A stretch of 64,000 bases of DNA from Anisakis pegreffii (Eukaryota; Nematoda; Chromadorea; Rhabditida; Anisakidae). The DNA is taken from contig JAPYMA010003038.1 in NCBI GenBank assembly GCA_035041965.1, positions 1-64,000 of the forward strand, read 5' to 3'. The notes under the pieces are model-generated. The model searched no databases, was not told the origin of the DNA, and saw nothing but the letters and a program-made list of their open reading frames with translations. A program made the position numbers and the translations under genes. This document shows positions 14,301 to 28,142 of the stretch, one piece after another. Within the stretch, counting starts at the first letter, position 1; every line of letters begins with the position of its first letter.

Positions 14301-17300
14301 TTGAGGATGTATACGAAGCGAAAGGAATTGAAGATATCAGACTAAGCGGTAAAATCAACGACTTTCTCGCTTTGTGGTAAATGAGACGCAAACTGTCAAG
14401 GTTCACGTAAATACGATAAGAAATAAATCTTGCACGAGAACAGTGCTGTATTGCCACTCTAACAACTATCCTATTCATGACAGAATCAGCACAATCTCAC
14501 TGAGCGATAGAAGTTGACTTCATGTGGCAACTGTTAGATTTCTTCTACACATTTTCGACAATATTTGAACATGCTGCATCAATGTATCGCTTGCTGAATA
14601 CAGTTCTGTGATAAGAATAGTGCTAGTTCACATGGAATATCGAGATTGTGATGCGTCGTGCGATTCGTTATCACAAATGCATTGAAAGATTGATTTGAAA
14701 GAATATCAACAAAGCAAATTCTAAACTCACACATCATACCGACTTTGCAGCAAACGTAAATTTGTCAACAATTCTGTCGAATGAAAGATTTTCGGTGATA
14801 AGCTAGAAACAGAAAATAAACAGAGAAATTGATGGCAGGCCATTAGAATAGAGAAAAGTGCACGTTTCGGTCGGGCCTCCAACCGAACGCTCGAATAATG
14901 TGTGTAAAATGGTGCATAAAAGATGTGCGTTTGTGTTCAGCAATACTAAAAAAACCTACAAGCAATTCCACCTGAACTTGTTTAGGATTGGATACAACAT
15001 GATTATTATTTGGCTTCGTTTGATTTTATTTAAAACAAAACTATTACAAACAGATATTCTGTCGTATTGAGCTGTCTCACCGCTAGTGGAATGATCCGTG
15101 ACAAGTGGATTTTTAAACGAGAAAGACTTATGAAATGAGGAGTACTGAACGAATGGGTCGTTAATTTATCATGGAACGAAAGATATACGTAACTGAAAAG
15201 AAGTGTGGATCCTTATTTCCACACAGCATGAAATCGCTCAAAACAGACGATGATTCATTATTTTGAGTATTTTCAAATCTCGTTCAGTTGTAAATGCAAT
15301 AAACTTAACATTCTCGTTCGATAACGTTGGGTAATTTGAGCGCTAGAAAACTGATCACATTGTTGATCACCTAAGCAGGTTATAGTGAGAGAGCATCACC
15401 GAGGCGATATGATAGGCATTATTCCATCTATTACTGCGAATCTTTGCAACCGAAAAGGATTTTGCAGCATATCGAAATTCTCGATCGATTACTGATAAGT
15501 TAAGAAAGTGAACAGCAAACTGACTCATTTCAGTATTTTTGCGGCGACTTCTTGGTAAATTCTGTGGATAATAACCGGAAAGAAAACGCTTCGTGGTGAC
15601 AGGAAATTTATTCCCCACCAGTTCCATGTACTCCTCGCGGAGATGAAGTGCGTCGATCAATTCCTTGGCTGCGTTCTTGAGATCCTCGAGTGGCAGCTGA
15701 ACTTTTACGACGCGAGTTATGGTACGCTTGTTCAAAATCAAAGTATCATTTGGATGAAAAAACCAAAAAACGTATCAATTATTTGATTTTATTGTCTCAT
15801 TACATTGTTAAAGCATGACTTCACTTAAAAGTACACTTCCGGAGATTTCTACTGCCAAAAAGGTGCATTCACTAATCCACAATACAACAACATCCACACT
15901 AGAGCAGCACCACTCAATAAACTGACAAAGAAATACCCCGGAAAGCTCTTCTCCGGTCAGCGCCATTCGTTGATAATTGACATCAACTGCATCACGAAAC
16001 GTGTACATTTCAACATGATTCGGCGACTTCGTTCTCGTTTCGTCTTCGAAAACAACTATCTCATCATCTAGTAAACGTGCCGATGGTAGTTCCAACAATC
16101 CATCGTTCATCTGATATGAATCCATTTTGCTTCTGCAAGCATCTTTTAATGAGCATACATTCTAATAGTCAATGGAATTTTTGAGTCATGACATTTCGGA
16201 ACGCCCTCTCTGTGTCGATCATTACAAAAGCCTCAAGCATGCATTGAGGTATCATGCTCTGATGTTTTTTTCTTCTGAAGTAGACAAGAATTTGATTAGC
16301 GAGAAATTGAAATGGCTCAGTAATTCAATGAAAATCAAAAGAACTACTCGCTAATATGAGCTGGTAATGTACAGGAAAACAATCATTTCTAAGTGTTTTT
16401 TTTAAAAGGCGGAAAAATTGAATTGGAGTTCGCATCAAGCCCGAGCATTCTATGAACTCAACCCGTGAACTAGCTCCATCTCGTCCCTGTCAAACGGGTC
16501 GAAATTTCACATCAACGAATCAAAAATGCATTTTTCACAAGCCAGAATAATCAATTTTGAGCAGAATGAAGTTCAGATGCTAGTCTCTCAACGTCATTCG
16601 TGACCTTTAATGAAGCAAATGTCCATCTCTAGTTTGCGACTAAGCTGGAATGGCAATGAAGTACGCGGTAGTTTATCGCATAAAAATTTGTTATCTGCGA
16701 TCTCTCTGCAGTCACTTTAATCACAACCACGAAAGACACGTAAACGATACTCATATCGTAACACATTCAAAACTCACTGTAGAGAAAATCGACGTGATTT
16801 CGGGATCCTTCTGTAAAAATTCGAAAGAAATTCCCACATGATTGCTTCTTTCGATAACGAACTTTTGTTTTTTTGTGATGCAAACTTCTTAGTATGAAGT
16901 CATCATTCATCCATCAAAATGATCTTATTAAGAATTTCAAAATGCGACTGGAAATGAATCAATGTGCTGATACCTGGTATTAATGAGTCGGTGCAATGCT
17001 TCTTTGGATTCCTTGATTTCAATTGGATACTGTGAAATTTCAAACGGTGATGATACAGCGTGCTGACCTTCGGATGTTCCCACATAATTCGATTGGAAAG
17101 GACCACTGTCAAATATTTCCGAATCAACAGATTCTGAAATTGAAAATTTTAATTTCTCACTACTTCACATTCTCATGACTCAGCAACTGAAATATACATT
17201 CAGAAACGGTTATGACTGTTCATCATAATGATGAGCGAATTTGCTGAATGCGAATAAGAGCGGCATAAGCGGAGAACTTCTCCAGGAGGAGAACAATCTC

Positions 17301-17772
17301 TAGCAGGAGAACAATCAAATGTGTTCAATTATGTACAAAACACTTCGTGAAAACATTCACGATTCACAATCTTCGAGGTTTCACGACAGGCGATTCGTGC
17401 CTCTGTTCTTTCGCCCATTAATCAATAAATCTTCCTCACCAAGCAATACATACGGAATTGCTGATGTGAGAATTTACTCACATTAGAATGTCTAACGAAA
17501 TTGTTCGTCATCAACACCGATGACGTGTATGAATACGACATTCATTAAGAATCGTTTCGTCGGCAGATCACTTTAAAAGAAACAAACTCACTTAGTGTGG
17601 CATCGAGAAGATGCGCTGGTGTACCATTGAGTCGCGAACTCATTTTCACAACGATTTTGGAATCGCACTGATCTTTTGACGAATCAGACCAATAATCAGG
17701 AGTTGTTGAGAAGAAATTCACCGATGGTGCTGTATCGTATAAACCACTACGTGGACATTTTCTATGTGCCAT
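8305..17772 (-). CDS. AMPD: AMP deaminase (AMPD family), 16 exons, complete
   Basis: AMP deaminase hydrolyses AMP to IMP and ammonia in the cytosol, in the purine nucleotide cycle. Exons from 5' to 3' on the minus strand: 17772-17592, 17133-16974, 16132-15937, 15726-15525, 12637-12528, 12170-12052, 11853-11724, 11449-11345, 11129-10908, 10575-10412, 10218-10041, 9875-9763, 9488-9368, 9028-8855, 8662-8552, 8460-8305. All phases agree and give 813 aa, close to the usual AMPD length. Visible metal and active-site motifs are VDTHIHAA (H370, H372), LRPHCGEAG (H639, E642) and [11 protein letters not shown] (D716, D717). Other hallmarks are [38 protein letters not shown] and SPLSNNSLF. The N-terminal exons carry the AMPD2-like segment [18 protein letters not shown]. 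An in-frame TGA lies 24 bases before the chosen ATG. An internal Met in exon 3 (16125) could start a shorter isoform. Confidence 0.96.
12638..15524 (-). other. Large AMPD intron 4 (2.9 kb)
   Basis: This is by far the longest intron of the gene; most of the others are about 100-550 bp. No exon that fits the phase 1/phase 2 junction was found inside it. It contains the (AAAT)n tract at 13634-13660 and several short ORFs on both strands without recognisable domains. It may hold an alternative promoter, but nothing in the sequence shows one directly. Confidence 0.7.
13634..13660. repeat. (AAAT)n microsatellite
   Basis: A perfect tetranucleotide AAAT run of about 6.75 copies lies inside AMPD intron 4. 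Confidence 0.95.
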
Positions 17773-20700
17773 TTTTCTTTGCTTGTTTACAAGTCGAATC
17801 TTTCAGTGTTGTTGTGTTCACTTCTTTCGATATCGTTCTCTCGATTTGCCTCTAATCTCCTTCGATTTAGGCAATCTCATGTTGAGAATGAATGCATAAC
17901 GTACGTTCAATTCATGTCTATTCATCAGGTTCTCAACGCTCTGCTCTCAGAAACACTCACATATACATACATACATCTGTGTGCGCATTTGTTATGAGCG
18001 TTAAAATATATATCGTCAACATGAATTCAGTATTAGTAAACATCGTAACGTGCGACCGACGAGTGAATAGTGTGCGACGCAAAAATTGTTTTTGTTTACT
18101 TTTATGTTATAGATTATTTAGCGAATTGCTTATGATAAAGTTCGACTACAAGCAACTCTTATGTGTGTTCATTAATTATTCTCATTTACGATCGCAAAAC
18201 CACTTCAATACATTTGAGAGTTCATTGGCTGTCGTACGTATCATGGATTAGGAAAATTGCAACAATCAGACGGGTTATTAGAGCGATTCCGTTTCCTCTA
18301 TTACGCCAGAAAATGTGGAATTCATTGAGAGATAAACTCAAATTGTTCACATTGAAGGGAATCGCATACGGAATGAAAATATCCACTTACTCAGATGAAA
18401 TGCTACACACCGCTCTTTGTTGGAGCAGCCAGCCTCGCAGTTATACTCTGTCTCGAATGGTTCATTATATAATGCTTTCTATGATCATATGGGAGGGATA
18501 CGGATGAGAAAAAATGATTGAAAAGCATTGTTTATGTATGGTTGGGATAAGTAAACCATTGCAATAAGACTCCTCATGAAAGCAAAAGAAACGAATTTAC
18601 CATCGAAAAACAGCGACAGCTGAATTTATTCGTTGAATAGTACGATAAAAGATTGTTCCCATAACTGTGAGAAATTGCATTAGAACTGAGCACTCAAAAA
18701 ACTGCGTGTTTATTTGATATGCTCGAAGAGAATATGTGTAGATATGCTTATGTTGTGCTTCGAGAGTGGAACAAAAAAACATGATGGATCACTTTACAAA
18801 CAGTGTTATATATACAATCAATTGATAAACTCTTGCAACATTGCTCACTTTTTATCGTCACACATTGACAGTGCCACTAAATATGACTGGTATGTGTTGA
18901 GTAAACAACCGACTATGGTGGACATTGGAGCGTTTTTTACAGTTAACAAATAATCTATCCATAAATAAGTTAATGACAAATTGCGTTATGCAGTCCAAGA
19001 CGTGAAGCTTCTCTACTTACGTTCGCTTAGCGTATGAAAGTTGGTTCGTTGAAAAATGCGACAAAAAGTTTTCAAAATGCAAAAAAAAAAGAGGTCGTAA
19101 TCAAAAAATGCATAGAGCATAAAATGACATATGGTATATAGTCATGATACAGTCACCAAAGTCAACGAACCGTCTTAAACAATGAAAGGCTGCTTTGAAT
19201 CCCACTCATCTGTTTCCACACCAGTCTCTCGGTGGAAGGCGTGTTCTGTTAAACGTTTTGTTGAGAAGGAAACGTCACCGGGAATTTTGAATGTGAATTT
19301 TTACTGTCTTTAAACTTACATCATCCTCGAGAAGAGTTCTCCCACAATCAATCAGAAATTTCAATAAGCGTGACGTCCTGGCAATGGCGACCTGTTTCTG
19401 AATATCCACTTAAGCAGTTGGAAGGAGGTGAGATCGCTTCAGAAGCCGCATGTTCAGGGATTCCACGCAACTCCTGGATCGCCTATTGAATACAAACTTT
19501 TCAAAAAGTATGCATTCATCAGTACCATTCCAAAAACATATATTTGAACGAGAAAATTAATTTTTGTGTGAATTGAAGGAAATATTAGAATAAATGGAAT
19601 CCACAAATGAGCACACGGATGTAATCCACAGGTATGACATTTTTTATCGGTGAAACTATAAAATCTCGAGTGTTTACATGAGAATTAAATAATGTGGCTA
19701 ATTATGGTATGAGCAGGTGAAAAGTATTAATCAAACATCGAGAGTTGTTCACAAGGGCTGTTTGATAATCATCAACAATGATAGTCATTAAGGCGAAATG
19801 ACAAAACTTAAACAAAGGAAGGCTCTTTTTAATCTCACTTGTTTGTATTGCAATGAACGCCTCTTTTAGCAGCTATTGTTCCTTGATTAATTGTCTTGAT
19901 ACTTATAGCAACGAAAACAAACTTTACGAATCCGGCATTTATCACAAGCAATTACTAGAAAGGTATGTTCATAGCACATTACACAACTTCAAACGGCTCT
20001 TCATTAGCATTCACCTAAGAGGAACCTCATCGGCATCTGCTCAATCACTGCTTCATTAGTGTATACTCACTCGGAACTATGTACGGCTTCATTCATCGAA
20101 AACATTCAAGCAGTTAAGCCGTCCGTGTATATCAAATGCATATTAGTGACCATCTTTATGGATGCACTGAATGAGTATATCGGGCACATTTCCTAGTAAA
20201 TGCTTCTTGGCCGATTAAGAAGACCGACTCGGATTAAGTACAGTAAGCGAAGGTGCTTCAAAGTAAACATTATGTATTTGCGTCATTGCAGTTGATGACT
20301 ATGCGTTTTCGAAAATTCAGTGTCCGATTTTTTGAAGCATTCAAGAGTTATCACTGAATTCATGTTTTTTGCATGGTTAAGAATACAGAATGCGAACGCA
20401 ATTCAAGAATGCTTCATATGTTGTTCTCATTAAATTTGTATTCATTCTGTCAGCATCACTTCTCACACGATTGAAATGAACGAATACCGTTCCCTGTGGA
20501 ATGATTGACGATTTTCAGTGCTAATGTGAAGCAAATAAAGAAAATTTTGAACGCAAGTTTTTGCGAAACAATTTAGTTCGGCATGAAGAATTTTGCACTG
20601 AAGAAAATAATGCCGATTAAAAATGCCATTTTACGTAAAAATTATGATTGAGCACTCATTTTTAGCGCTGAACCAATGCGATATCGATTGTGTGTAAGTG

Positions 20701-23700
20701 CAAAAATAAAAAGGTGAATTAGTCGTCTCCACCCAACTGCAAAATTCGTTTTTAGTGAATGGCACTGCGCATGACTGTACCATAGATATCACTCAAATTT
20801 GTGGTGCCTCAATATGCACTGAACGGAATGTGAAACAATTTCTTTGCGTTTGGGAATTTAGCGCAGCAGATAGCGCCGCAACTAAGCGACACATTCGACG
20901 ATGACATGATTAGGATGGCTGCGTTGAAAGTGAGCTCGTGAAGAAACAATGCTGATCGAGAGTAAAGGTGAGAGACTGATTGTGAAGGTGGTCAGCGTGA
21001 AGTAACGATATGAATCACTGTAATCCAATCACTAGCCTTTTGTGTGCGATTTCCTCGCGTGAACAGCCAATGAAACGAAATATTTGACAAAATGGATAAA
21101 GAAAGAATAGTTTCAGTGACTATAGACATTCAACAAACGAAAAAATACCAACAGAAAAACCACCAAAACATCGACTCTTCGAATGGTTGCGGATGTTTAG
21201 TGATGCACATTTGAATTGGCAATTCAAAGGTACTATTATCAAACTTCATAAGGAATAATAAAATTGAGAATAAAACGTGCTGCTCACTGATCACGATCAT
21301 TCCACTCTGAAATACACTTCTCTAAGTGCATATATACACATCAAATAACCGCACACTCACACTCACTCAGCAAGACAATTATTTCCCATACAAGCTCAAT
21401 CAAATATGATAGTACTTCTGTGCTGCAGGGTAACAAGAACAGTGCATCGAATGACGGAATGAATTCATTTCTATTGATTATCTCACACGGACAGCGAAAC
21501 TGAGAACGTGGACAGAATGTTTGCTGAAAAACGCATGAAATGAAACGAATTTTGTGTGTGATTTTTTATCGATTGATGAAAACAACGATAGCAAAATTGA
21601 AGTCATACATCAATCACATTAAGACAATCATACAAAATTGAAATTATCGACTTAAACTTTTGTACTCTGAAATAACTGATGAGAAAAGAATTTACTGACT
21701 GCCTGATGAGAAAAGCAGAAGACTGAATTAAGCCTCACGTGTGCCATGTCGTAAAGCCAGATGGATTTCACTTGTAATAAGGCATGAAGTGAATTTCAGG
21801 TTCTTCACAAATAATGCACTTTAACATCGTAGCGTTATCACCTCTGGTCGGAATCGTAGCAGATTAGCGATTGGATAGACAGTTGTACCGCTTTCTCACA
21901 CTTTATGAATCCTTTACGTATAAGTGAAAATGAGCGAGAGTTTTTGTTGGAGTTCTCAATTTGTTTTTTGCTTTTTTTTAAATTTCCTCGAAAGAGCGCT
22001 GACTTAAAGACTAAATCGAATGATATTGCATGACAATAATCGTAATAAGTAATTTTGGCGCTGACTATTGATCTGTGCACGTTTCACTGCAATCCAATTG
22101 AATTTTGCGCAAAATATGGGCCATATGACTAGATGAACTCATAGTGAAATGATACAACAACTCCGAAATAGAGTGATGAAATTTGATATTGATTTAAAGG
22201 GCACTGCTGAAAACGCCCGCGAGACGTTTCCTTTTAAATGAAGCTGGGATAAGACAGACGCATGAACTGAGAAAACGTGCTTACAGATGTAATGAAAGGT
22301 TGAATTTATAGCGAGAAGACATCATCATATCGCCTAATGGTTAGCTGAGCTGGCTTCATTCAGAATGTCATTTCAGTAGGTAGCATCAAGAGTTTGTTTG
22401 GTTTGTTGTTGTTGTTGTTGTTGGGACGAATGCGAGAACGTTCGAACGTTTTAAGGCAGATAGCAACAACTAGAGTGGCTGTTCTGAATCAATACTGCTA
22501 GCTGCTGCACGCACGACGACACATGAATGAAGTGGATTTGAACGAATATGCATAGACACGTGCTTCATTTTGTTGGATTTTGTTGGTTTTGATATTTATC
22601 AGCAGACAGAATCTCATATCATTTCGAATATACAGTTCGTAGGGACATTCTTGTCGAGTCGTTGTTTTGTCTTTCTTGATTCGATTCTATTGAAAAGAGA
22701 TGAGCCAGCCGTAAGATTCTGCTTTTGTCTGCTTCACTTCGAACTTGTTTTTTTCTCTTTGCAGCAACCAGTTCGAAATATTTTTTACATAGAGTCTATT
22801 GCACAACATTTATGATGACGAACGTAGTGAAATGGAGGATCTTGAATCAGTGTTGAGATAAACGGGCAAGTTTTCAGTCGTAAAATGATATGTTTAAAAA
22901 ACATCGCTGATGATTCAAAAAGTCAAGTATAAAGAGCAACTGTTTTGGACGTTAAACTGCGTTTCCGGTCGGTAAAGTTCGGGAAAGATGCTTTGAATAG
23001 AAAGAAGGGCATAAATCGGACGGATAGCGAACTGCTCCGATGGAAAGTTTGTTCGCTTAATGTGCAGCTGAACTGCTGCTGCTGCTTATTTAGCGAACAA
23101 TATATTCCTTTCGAGACAGAACGATACTACTTGGAGTCAGGAAATTTAGGTAGAGTTATTATAGTCTGTGAACCGCAGTAAAACGGCATCAGCATCAAAA
23201 GTTAGTGCAGAAAATGGTCGTTTATAACCTAAAAAAGCACTGAATCACTTGCTCAAAAAAAACATTTCAGTAGAAACATTCACTTTATCGTTGGTCGGAA
23301 AACATTTGGAAAGCATCTCGCACAAGAAGTGCTCATCATAAAGTGCATTTTAAAGGATGCGAATTACAAGAGTAGTCCATAATATCAAATTCAGCAAACA
23401 AATGATCGCTTCTGAATGGCAAAAAAACTGTAAATAAATGAGAAACACATGCAGCTGTTGAAGTTCAGAAAATTCGATTTGTTTTTTGCTCCGTTAACAT
23501 GACCTAATAATAGTAGTGGAAAACTGCATCGAATCGATTCGTGTCAGCGCAGCAACAAACTTGAAAGAATTCTGAAATTGCAGTGCCACTTATTCCGGGA
23601 GTACGACAGATCAGTTTTCTCATCGAGATTATCTTCTTTTTTCAATCTCAAACGTGCAAATTCCAAAACTAAACGATTCCAAACGAGAGATTGTTTCATG

Positions 23701-24053
23701 AGAATTGTCTAAGAAAGTGCACTCCAAATGTAAACTTTCGTGATGATTCGATATAAATCGTTTGTTGTTCTTCATTTGAAGCAAATTCATGCACTTCAGC
23801 TCATTGTGTTCAGCAATTCAAACGCACAATCTATCATTTCCAGGAAAGAAGAACAAAGGAAACAATGATTAAAATCAAAAACAATTCGGATAAAACATTT
23901 GAAACAGAGGCCATGAAAAGAAAGTTGATCACAAACAAAATTTGTTACATCTAGAGTTACGCATTCTTTTTATATTCCTTCCAAGCCACAAGTTAATAAC
24001 CTGACTGAAGTTGTAGACTGAATGACTTAATTCATCATATTGGTAGTTATTGG
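17773..24053. other. Gene-poor region upstream of AMPD
   Basis: This holds the presumed AMPD promoter and 5' untranslated region next to 17772 and then AT-rich DNA without a supported gene. Short ORFs occur (for example 17892-18251, 18163-18507 and 22945-23181, plus strand) but none shows a family motif or a consistent chain of splice sites. A (TTG)n tract lies at about 22404-22423. Confidence 0.5.
22404..22423. repeat. (TTG)n microsatellite
   Basis: A short run of TTG trinucleotides in the gene-poor region upstream of AMPD. Confidence 0.9.
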
Positions 24054-25009
24054 TGGTGACGCTAGCCGGTCGAGGTTCGTTTTGTAAAATCAGACGAATG
24101 TCGTATGCAGTCCGATTTTCGGATTCCAACCGAGGAATTTCGAAGTTTGCTCAGAAAAACGAATTTCGAAATCTTAAAAAGCCGAGTCGGTCGGATTCCG
24201 AATCGACTTTTCACTGCTTTTTAATGAATTGTCTTTCATGTTCTAAACGTAAATTTCAGTCTATATCTGTTTCTTAAACACGCCGTTACCTTCCATTGAA
24301 ATTTTTTTTTCTAGAGGACGTTTGAACTTTTTGTATTTGTTAGTTAATTTTTCCATGTTTCAACTGTTTTTCAGATGGAGAGTGTTTCTTTTTTGAGGAT
24401 TTTTTGTAGCTGATAGGTGGTTTCTTAATGGTTCAAGGACCTTGTTATTTAATCAAAATTGTTACATTTTATTTTTTTACTTGATTAGCGCGCTGATGAA
24501 TTTGATCTGTCTTTACAATAATTGCATATTGTCTTGATATTCTATATGTCCTTATTGTCGTGATATTCTAATAAAATTTTGATACATAAGTGCCTTAAAC
24601 CGTTGAAATAGTCTTTACAAAAGTGAAAAATGTATCACTGGAATGTGTTCTCGAATGGCTTCAGGCATTTTATCATAATGTAAATGAGTATGTGTTTGTT
24701 TACAGACGTTTCGAACAATTTTGGACCGCTCAAGCTGGCTAACTTTTCAGATTTGCGAATTTTAAAACGTTAGGTATACTCTGAAAAGTTACCGAATTCC
24801 GGTCGATTTCGAAAATCTTCGTCCGTATTCCGACCGAGGAATCTCGAAGTCTGGTCGCAACATCGGTTTTCGGCATCTCAAAATGTGAATCTGCTCAGAT
24901 TCCGATCGAAAGTATTTTATTTCGGTTGGAATATCAAACACTGCGATCTTAAATGTCGATTCGGTCGAACTTCGACCGAACCGAAATTTCATTTGATTGC
25001 CATCACTAG
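24054..25009. mobile_element. Putative non-autonomous hAT-like element with GGTCGG words (copy A)
   Basis: Both ends are dense in variants of CCGGTCG, TTCCGACCGAGG and GGTCGGATTCCG, while the middle (about 24240-24780) is ordinary AT-rich DNA. The right end GATTGCCATCACTA matches the right end of a second, shorter copy at 27983-28142 (GATTCCATCACTG). The left end TGGTGACGCTAGCCGG is a diverged form of the opposite terminus. A word of the form TTCCRACCGAGGAATYTCGA occurs near both ends (about 24123 and 24828). No transposase frame remains. The hAT assignment is inferred from the TAGTGATGG-type ends and iterated subterminal words. Confidence 0.45.
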
Positions 25010-27982
25010 TGGCTCGATGATCACTTCAAACTAATCTAGCAATTCTTTTCATCACGATTTTCCTGTTGAAGAAAAAATAGCGAAACTGCTCTCGGAGAGG
25101 GCGGAAATGGTGAAAGTTCCGTAGCAAACTTTTGTCATAAACATCCACATTAAACTATCAGTTTATTGCAGGATTGTATTGTAGCTGAGCATTACTTCAC
25201 GCTGAGAATGAATCTAACTCATCATTAGTTCTGTTTTTGTCTCAGTGAAACTATTCTATTCCCGTTGTGTTTCCAGGAACAGAACAGAACACTTCCGAAA
25301 AAGAACGCACAAAACAGAACAGAACAATTGAAGAGCAAAGTAGAACAGAATAGACCAGTTTGAAATTCTGGGATGCGGAAAGAACACGTAGAAGAGTTCA
25401 GTGGGCTGAATAGGACAGAACAGAACCGTTTTCGAAAAGGATGCGCAGAACGGCCGAAAAGTGGAGGAGAACAGAGCAAGTTGTCAAAAGTGTGGAATGG
25501 AAGCATTACTGGTTCGCTGAAGTAGTTGTGAAGGTGGATGAAGATACGAATGATTTGCGTTCAGTGCTCATCGGATTCGTTGCTAGGCGAATTCCGATGC
25601 ATGATCGCAAGCGCATTTGTCCAGAACAAACAATCTGAGAATATCAGGCATTGTTGCTAGACAAATGGAAACAATCACTATGATTTCAGTAGTTTTTCAG
25701 AGCGCACACTTTTTCACACTGCATATTGCAATAGATGACTCGACTCCTCTTCACCTATAGTCACAGCGATACCTGTGGTTCGATCTTGACACCGAAATGA
25801 AGTTCGGCCTAAGCACAAGCATCATACCCAGCCTTAGCCTGAGCATCGACCCTCCCCTCCCCTCACCTCTCAGCCCCTTCTTCTCCTTCGTCATTGCTAT
25901 TGTGGTTTCAATATGATCAGTGATGCCCAAGCATGGAAAAATCGACTCAGTTTTCGCTTCGTAGTTCTTTCATTTTATGACGATTGCTGACATGCATCAA
26001 AAAACTGGTGTGTGATCATGGATATCCACCTGAATTAGCGATCATATAACGATCAAAATTGTTCGATATTGTTACAGATGAATTCTTTAAACGGAGGTTT
26101 AGCCAAACACCAAATACGGAGCAAAGTTCATTCAGCGGTTTTGCGTTACCGAAACAAAACCTTCACGAATCTCAACACACGTATGTATCTTTGTTAATGG
26201 TTATTTAAAGTCGTTAACGGTTGTTTTAAGCGGATTTGACTTCTCCCGTGCTGAATACATTGTCGTAATGCGAACTGATAAGATCATTCTGTCGCACGTT
26301 GAAGAGTTGCTCTCTAAATATCACTTTTTCATGAGCACATTCTCAAGTTATTATTCATATGAGCAAGCGCAAGCTGTTGCTTATGCATAGTGTTTAGAGA
26401 AAATGATTAAACAGTGGTAGGATAAGGTGAAAAGACGATAAGATGGTGATTATTCTGAAAGGAACAGTATTGGAGATGTATTCGTAGGGCGCAACCGGAC
26501 AAGCAACATATGCCGCTGACAATCAAAGGATTGATTGTTTGATTCGCGTGAAAGATAAAACTGAGATAGATAGATACTGGTTTTGCGTTTTATGATGAAT
26601 AACGGTGGCATTGAATATCTGATTCAGAGTTGTTTCAGTGCTACTTCATTGGAATGCGTTCACAGAAATAATTATAGGAAGTATTTGCTGTGTATCAATC
26701 GCAAGTTTCATCTGACAAGATTTTATCATTTTAATTGGGTCATTTTCAATATTCATAAGCGTTCGGCACTCACTTTGAATTTATTCTTCTCATCTGTGGC
26801 CCATACACGCAACAGTCTGTGACACATAGCCACTCGCTTATGGATAACGCTGTGGGAGACGTTGGAGTTCCGAGATGGGCTTGAACATGTCAACTTCAAA
26901 CTGCCAATCGAGTGCCAAATAAAGCTTGTATTCGTGAATTTGTTCATTGAGTCGTTTGAGTAATATTTTCGCATCTTAAAACATTCTACGCGAATGAATG
27001 AAACATATGCAGCAAGGTTTTTATGTTGCATTGACCAGTATTGGTCTATGAAAATCTGCCGTTTTTCATTTCATTTTGAGAAAATCTGTTCAGGTCAAAT
27101 CCGCTATGAAAGATGATCAACAATCGTTTATATGATTTGATTGGTGATTTCTATACCTTATACACAACAAATGTGGTTTGGAGTATATTCCTTACATCAA
27201 CCGCTATACACGCTATTTTGCTGATCGCAAGCCCAATGTCAGTGGTTTTTTTTGAACAGACCCATTCGCTTGATTCGACTGCAATGCCAAACTTTAGAAA
27301 CTCACATTTGCTATGCGTCATTGACAAATGCTTGATCAATCTGTGCATTTGTTATCTATAAAATCGATGATTGCAAAACACAGAAAATTTTGTGAACTTG
27401 TCAAAGCTTATGCTAGAATAAAAATGTGCGAAACTCATCAGATTCGTTTTCTGTTCTGCGCAACTGCATGAATTCGTTTACAGTCAAGCCGTCTGTAAGT
27501 GGTATCGACGACGATGCAGTGATAGTGATACGCCAATTCCGTATGTGTGTGCGTTAGTTGGGTAAGTATTTACACATTTCATTAATTAGTTCAGCTTTTA
27601 CTCATTTCAATATCTTCCGCCATCCAACAAATAATTACTCGCTCTCTGAATTCCCTCGATTACTTTATTTCATTGATTTGCTGCATGATTTTAGCGTATC
27701 GCTGAAAGTTTGTTGCAGGTCTACTTTATGGCTGCGATATTCGATGTACATTGAGGATTTGAAGTTGATACTACTTCAGTCATACGCCGTCATAATGCAA
27801 CTTTTCTTCACATTAACACTTCTCTTTTATCGCTCAAAAAAAGTACTCGAAAGCCACGTTATTGCATAAGCAAGCTATCTCGCGCATTTACGTACTCGAA
27901 TAGTGGCACTGGAACAATCTCAATTTTTGCATTCAGAAGTTGTCGCAAGATTCTTCCATTATCCTCGATCTTCGAAATGAAT
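25010..27982. other. Gene-free stretch between two repeat islands
   Basis: No exon chain with a recognisable domain was found on either strand. It contains the GAACA-rich island at 25270-25475 and a C-rich run near 25851-25880. The remainder is AT-rich and unremarkable. Confidence 0.5.
25270..25475. repeat. GAACA-word repeat island
   Basis: About 200 bp are built from imperfect copies of AGAACAGAAC (for example GAACAGAACAGAACACTTCC, AAACAGAACAGAACAATTG, AGAACAGAATAG, GGACAGAACAGAACC), with spacers of varied length. The island does not keep one period, so it is not a simple microsatellite. It resembles in style the other word-rich islands in the window but uses a different word. An ORF at 25441-25638 starts in it; I do not treat that as a gene. 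Confidence 0.6.
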
Positions 27983-28142
27983 TAGTGATGGGATCCGACC
28001 GACAGTCGGTCGAAGAAATCCAACAATTTCGGTCGGAACACTTACGACTCCGACCGAGCAATTTGGAAAGTCGGTCGAAATGACGAAATGCCAACTCGGT
28101 CGGATCCCTATCGACCGACATTCCGCCCGGATTCCATCACTG
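27983..28142. mobile_element. Short inverted-terminus element with GGTCGG words (copy B, 160 bp)
   Basis: The left end TAGTGATGGGATCCGACCG and the right end read in reverse (CAGTGATGGAATCCGG) form terminal inverted repeats. The interior is packed with CGGTCGG and GACCGA words and contains CCGACCGAGCAATTTGG, related to the word in copy A at 24054-25009. Flanking 8-bp sequences are only weakly similar, so a target duplication is not demonstrated. This is best read as a MITE of hAT type. Confidence 0.55.

Noticed and set aside
25441..25638. 65-codon plus-strand ORF as a gene
   Set aside because: It starts inside the GAACA-word island and has no known motif; the open frame follows from the repeat composition.
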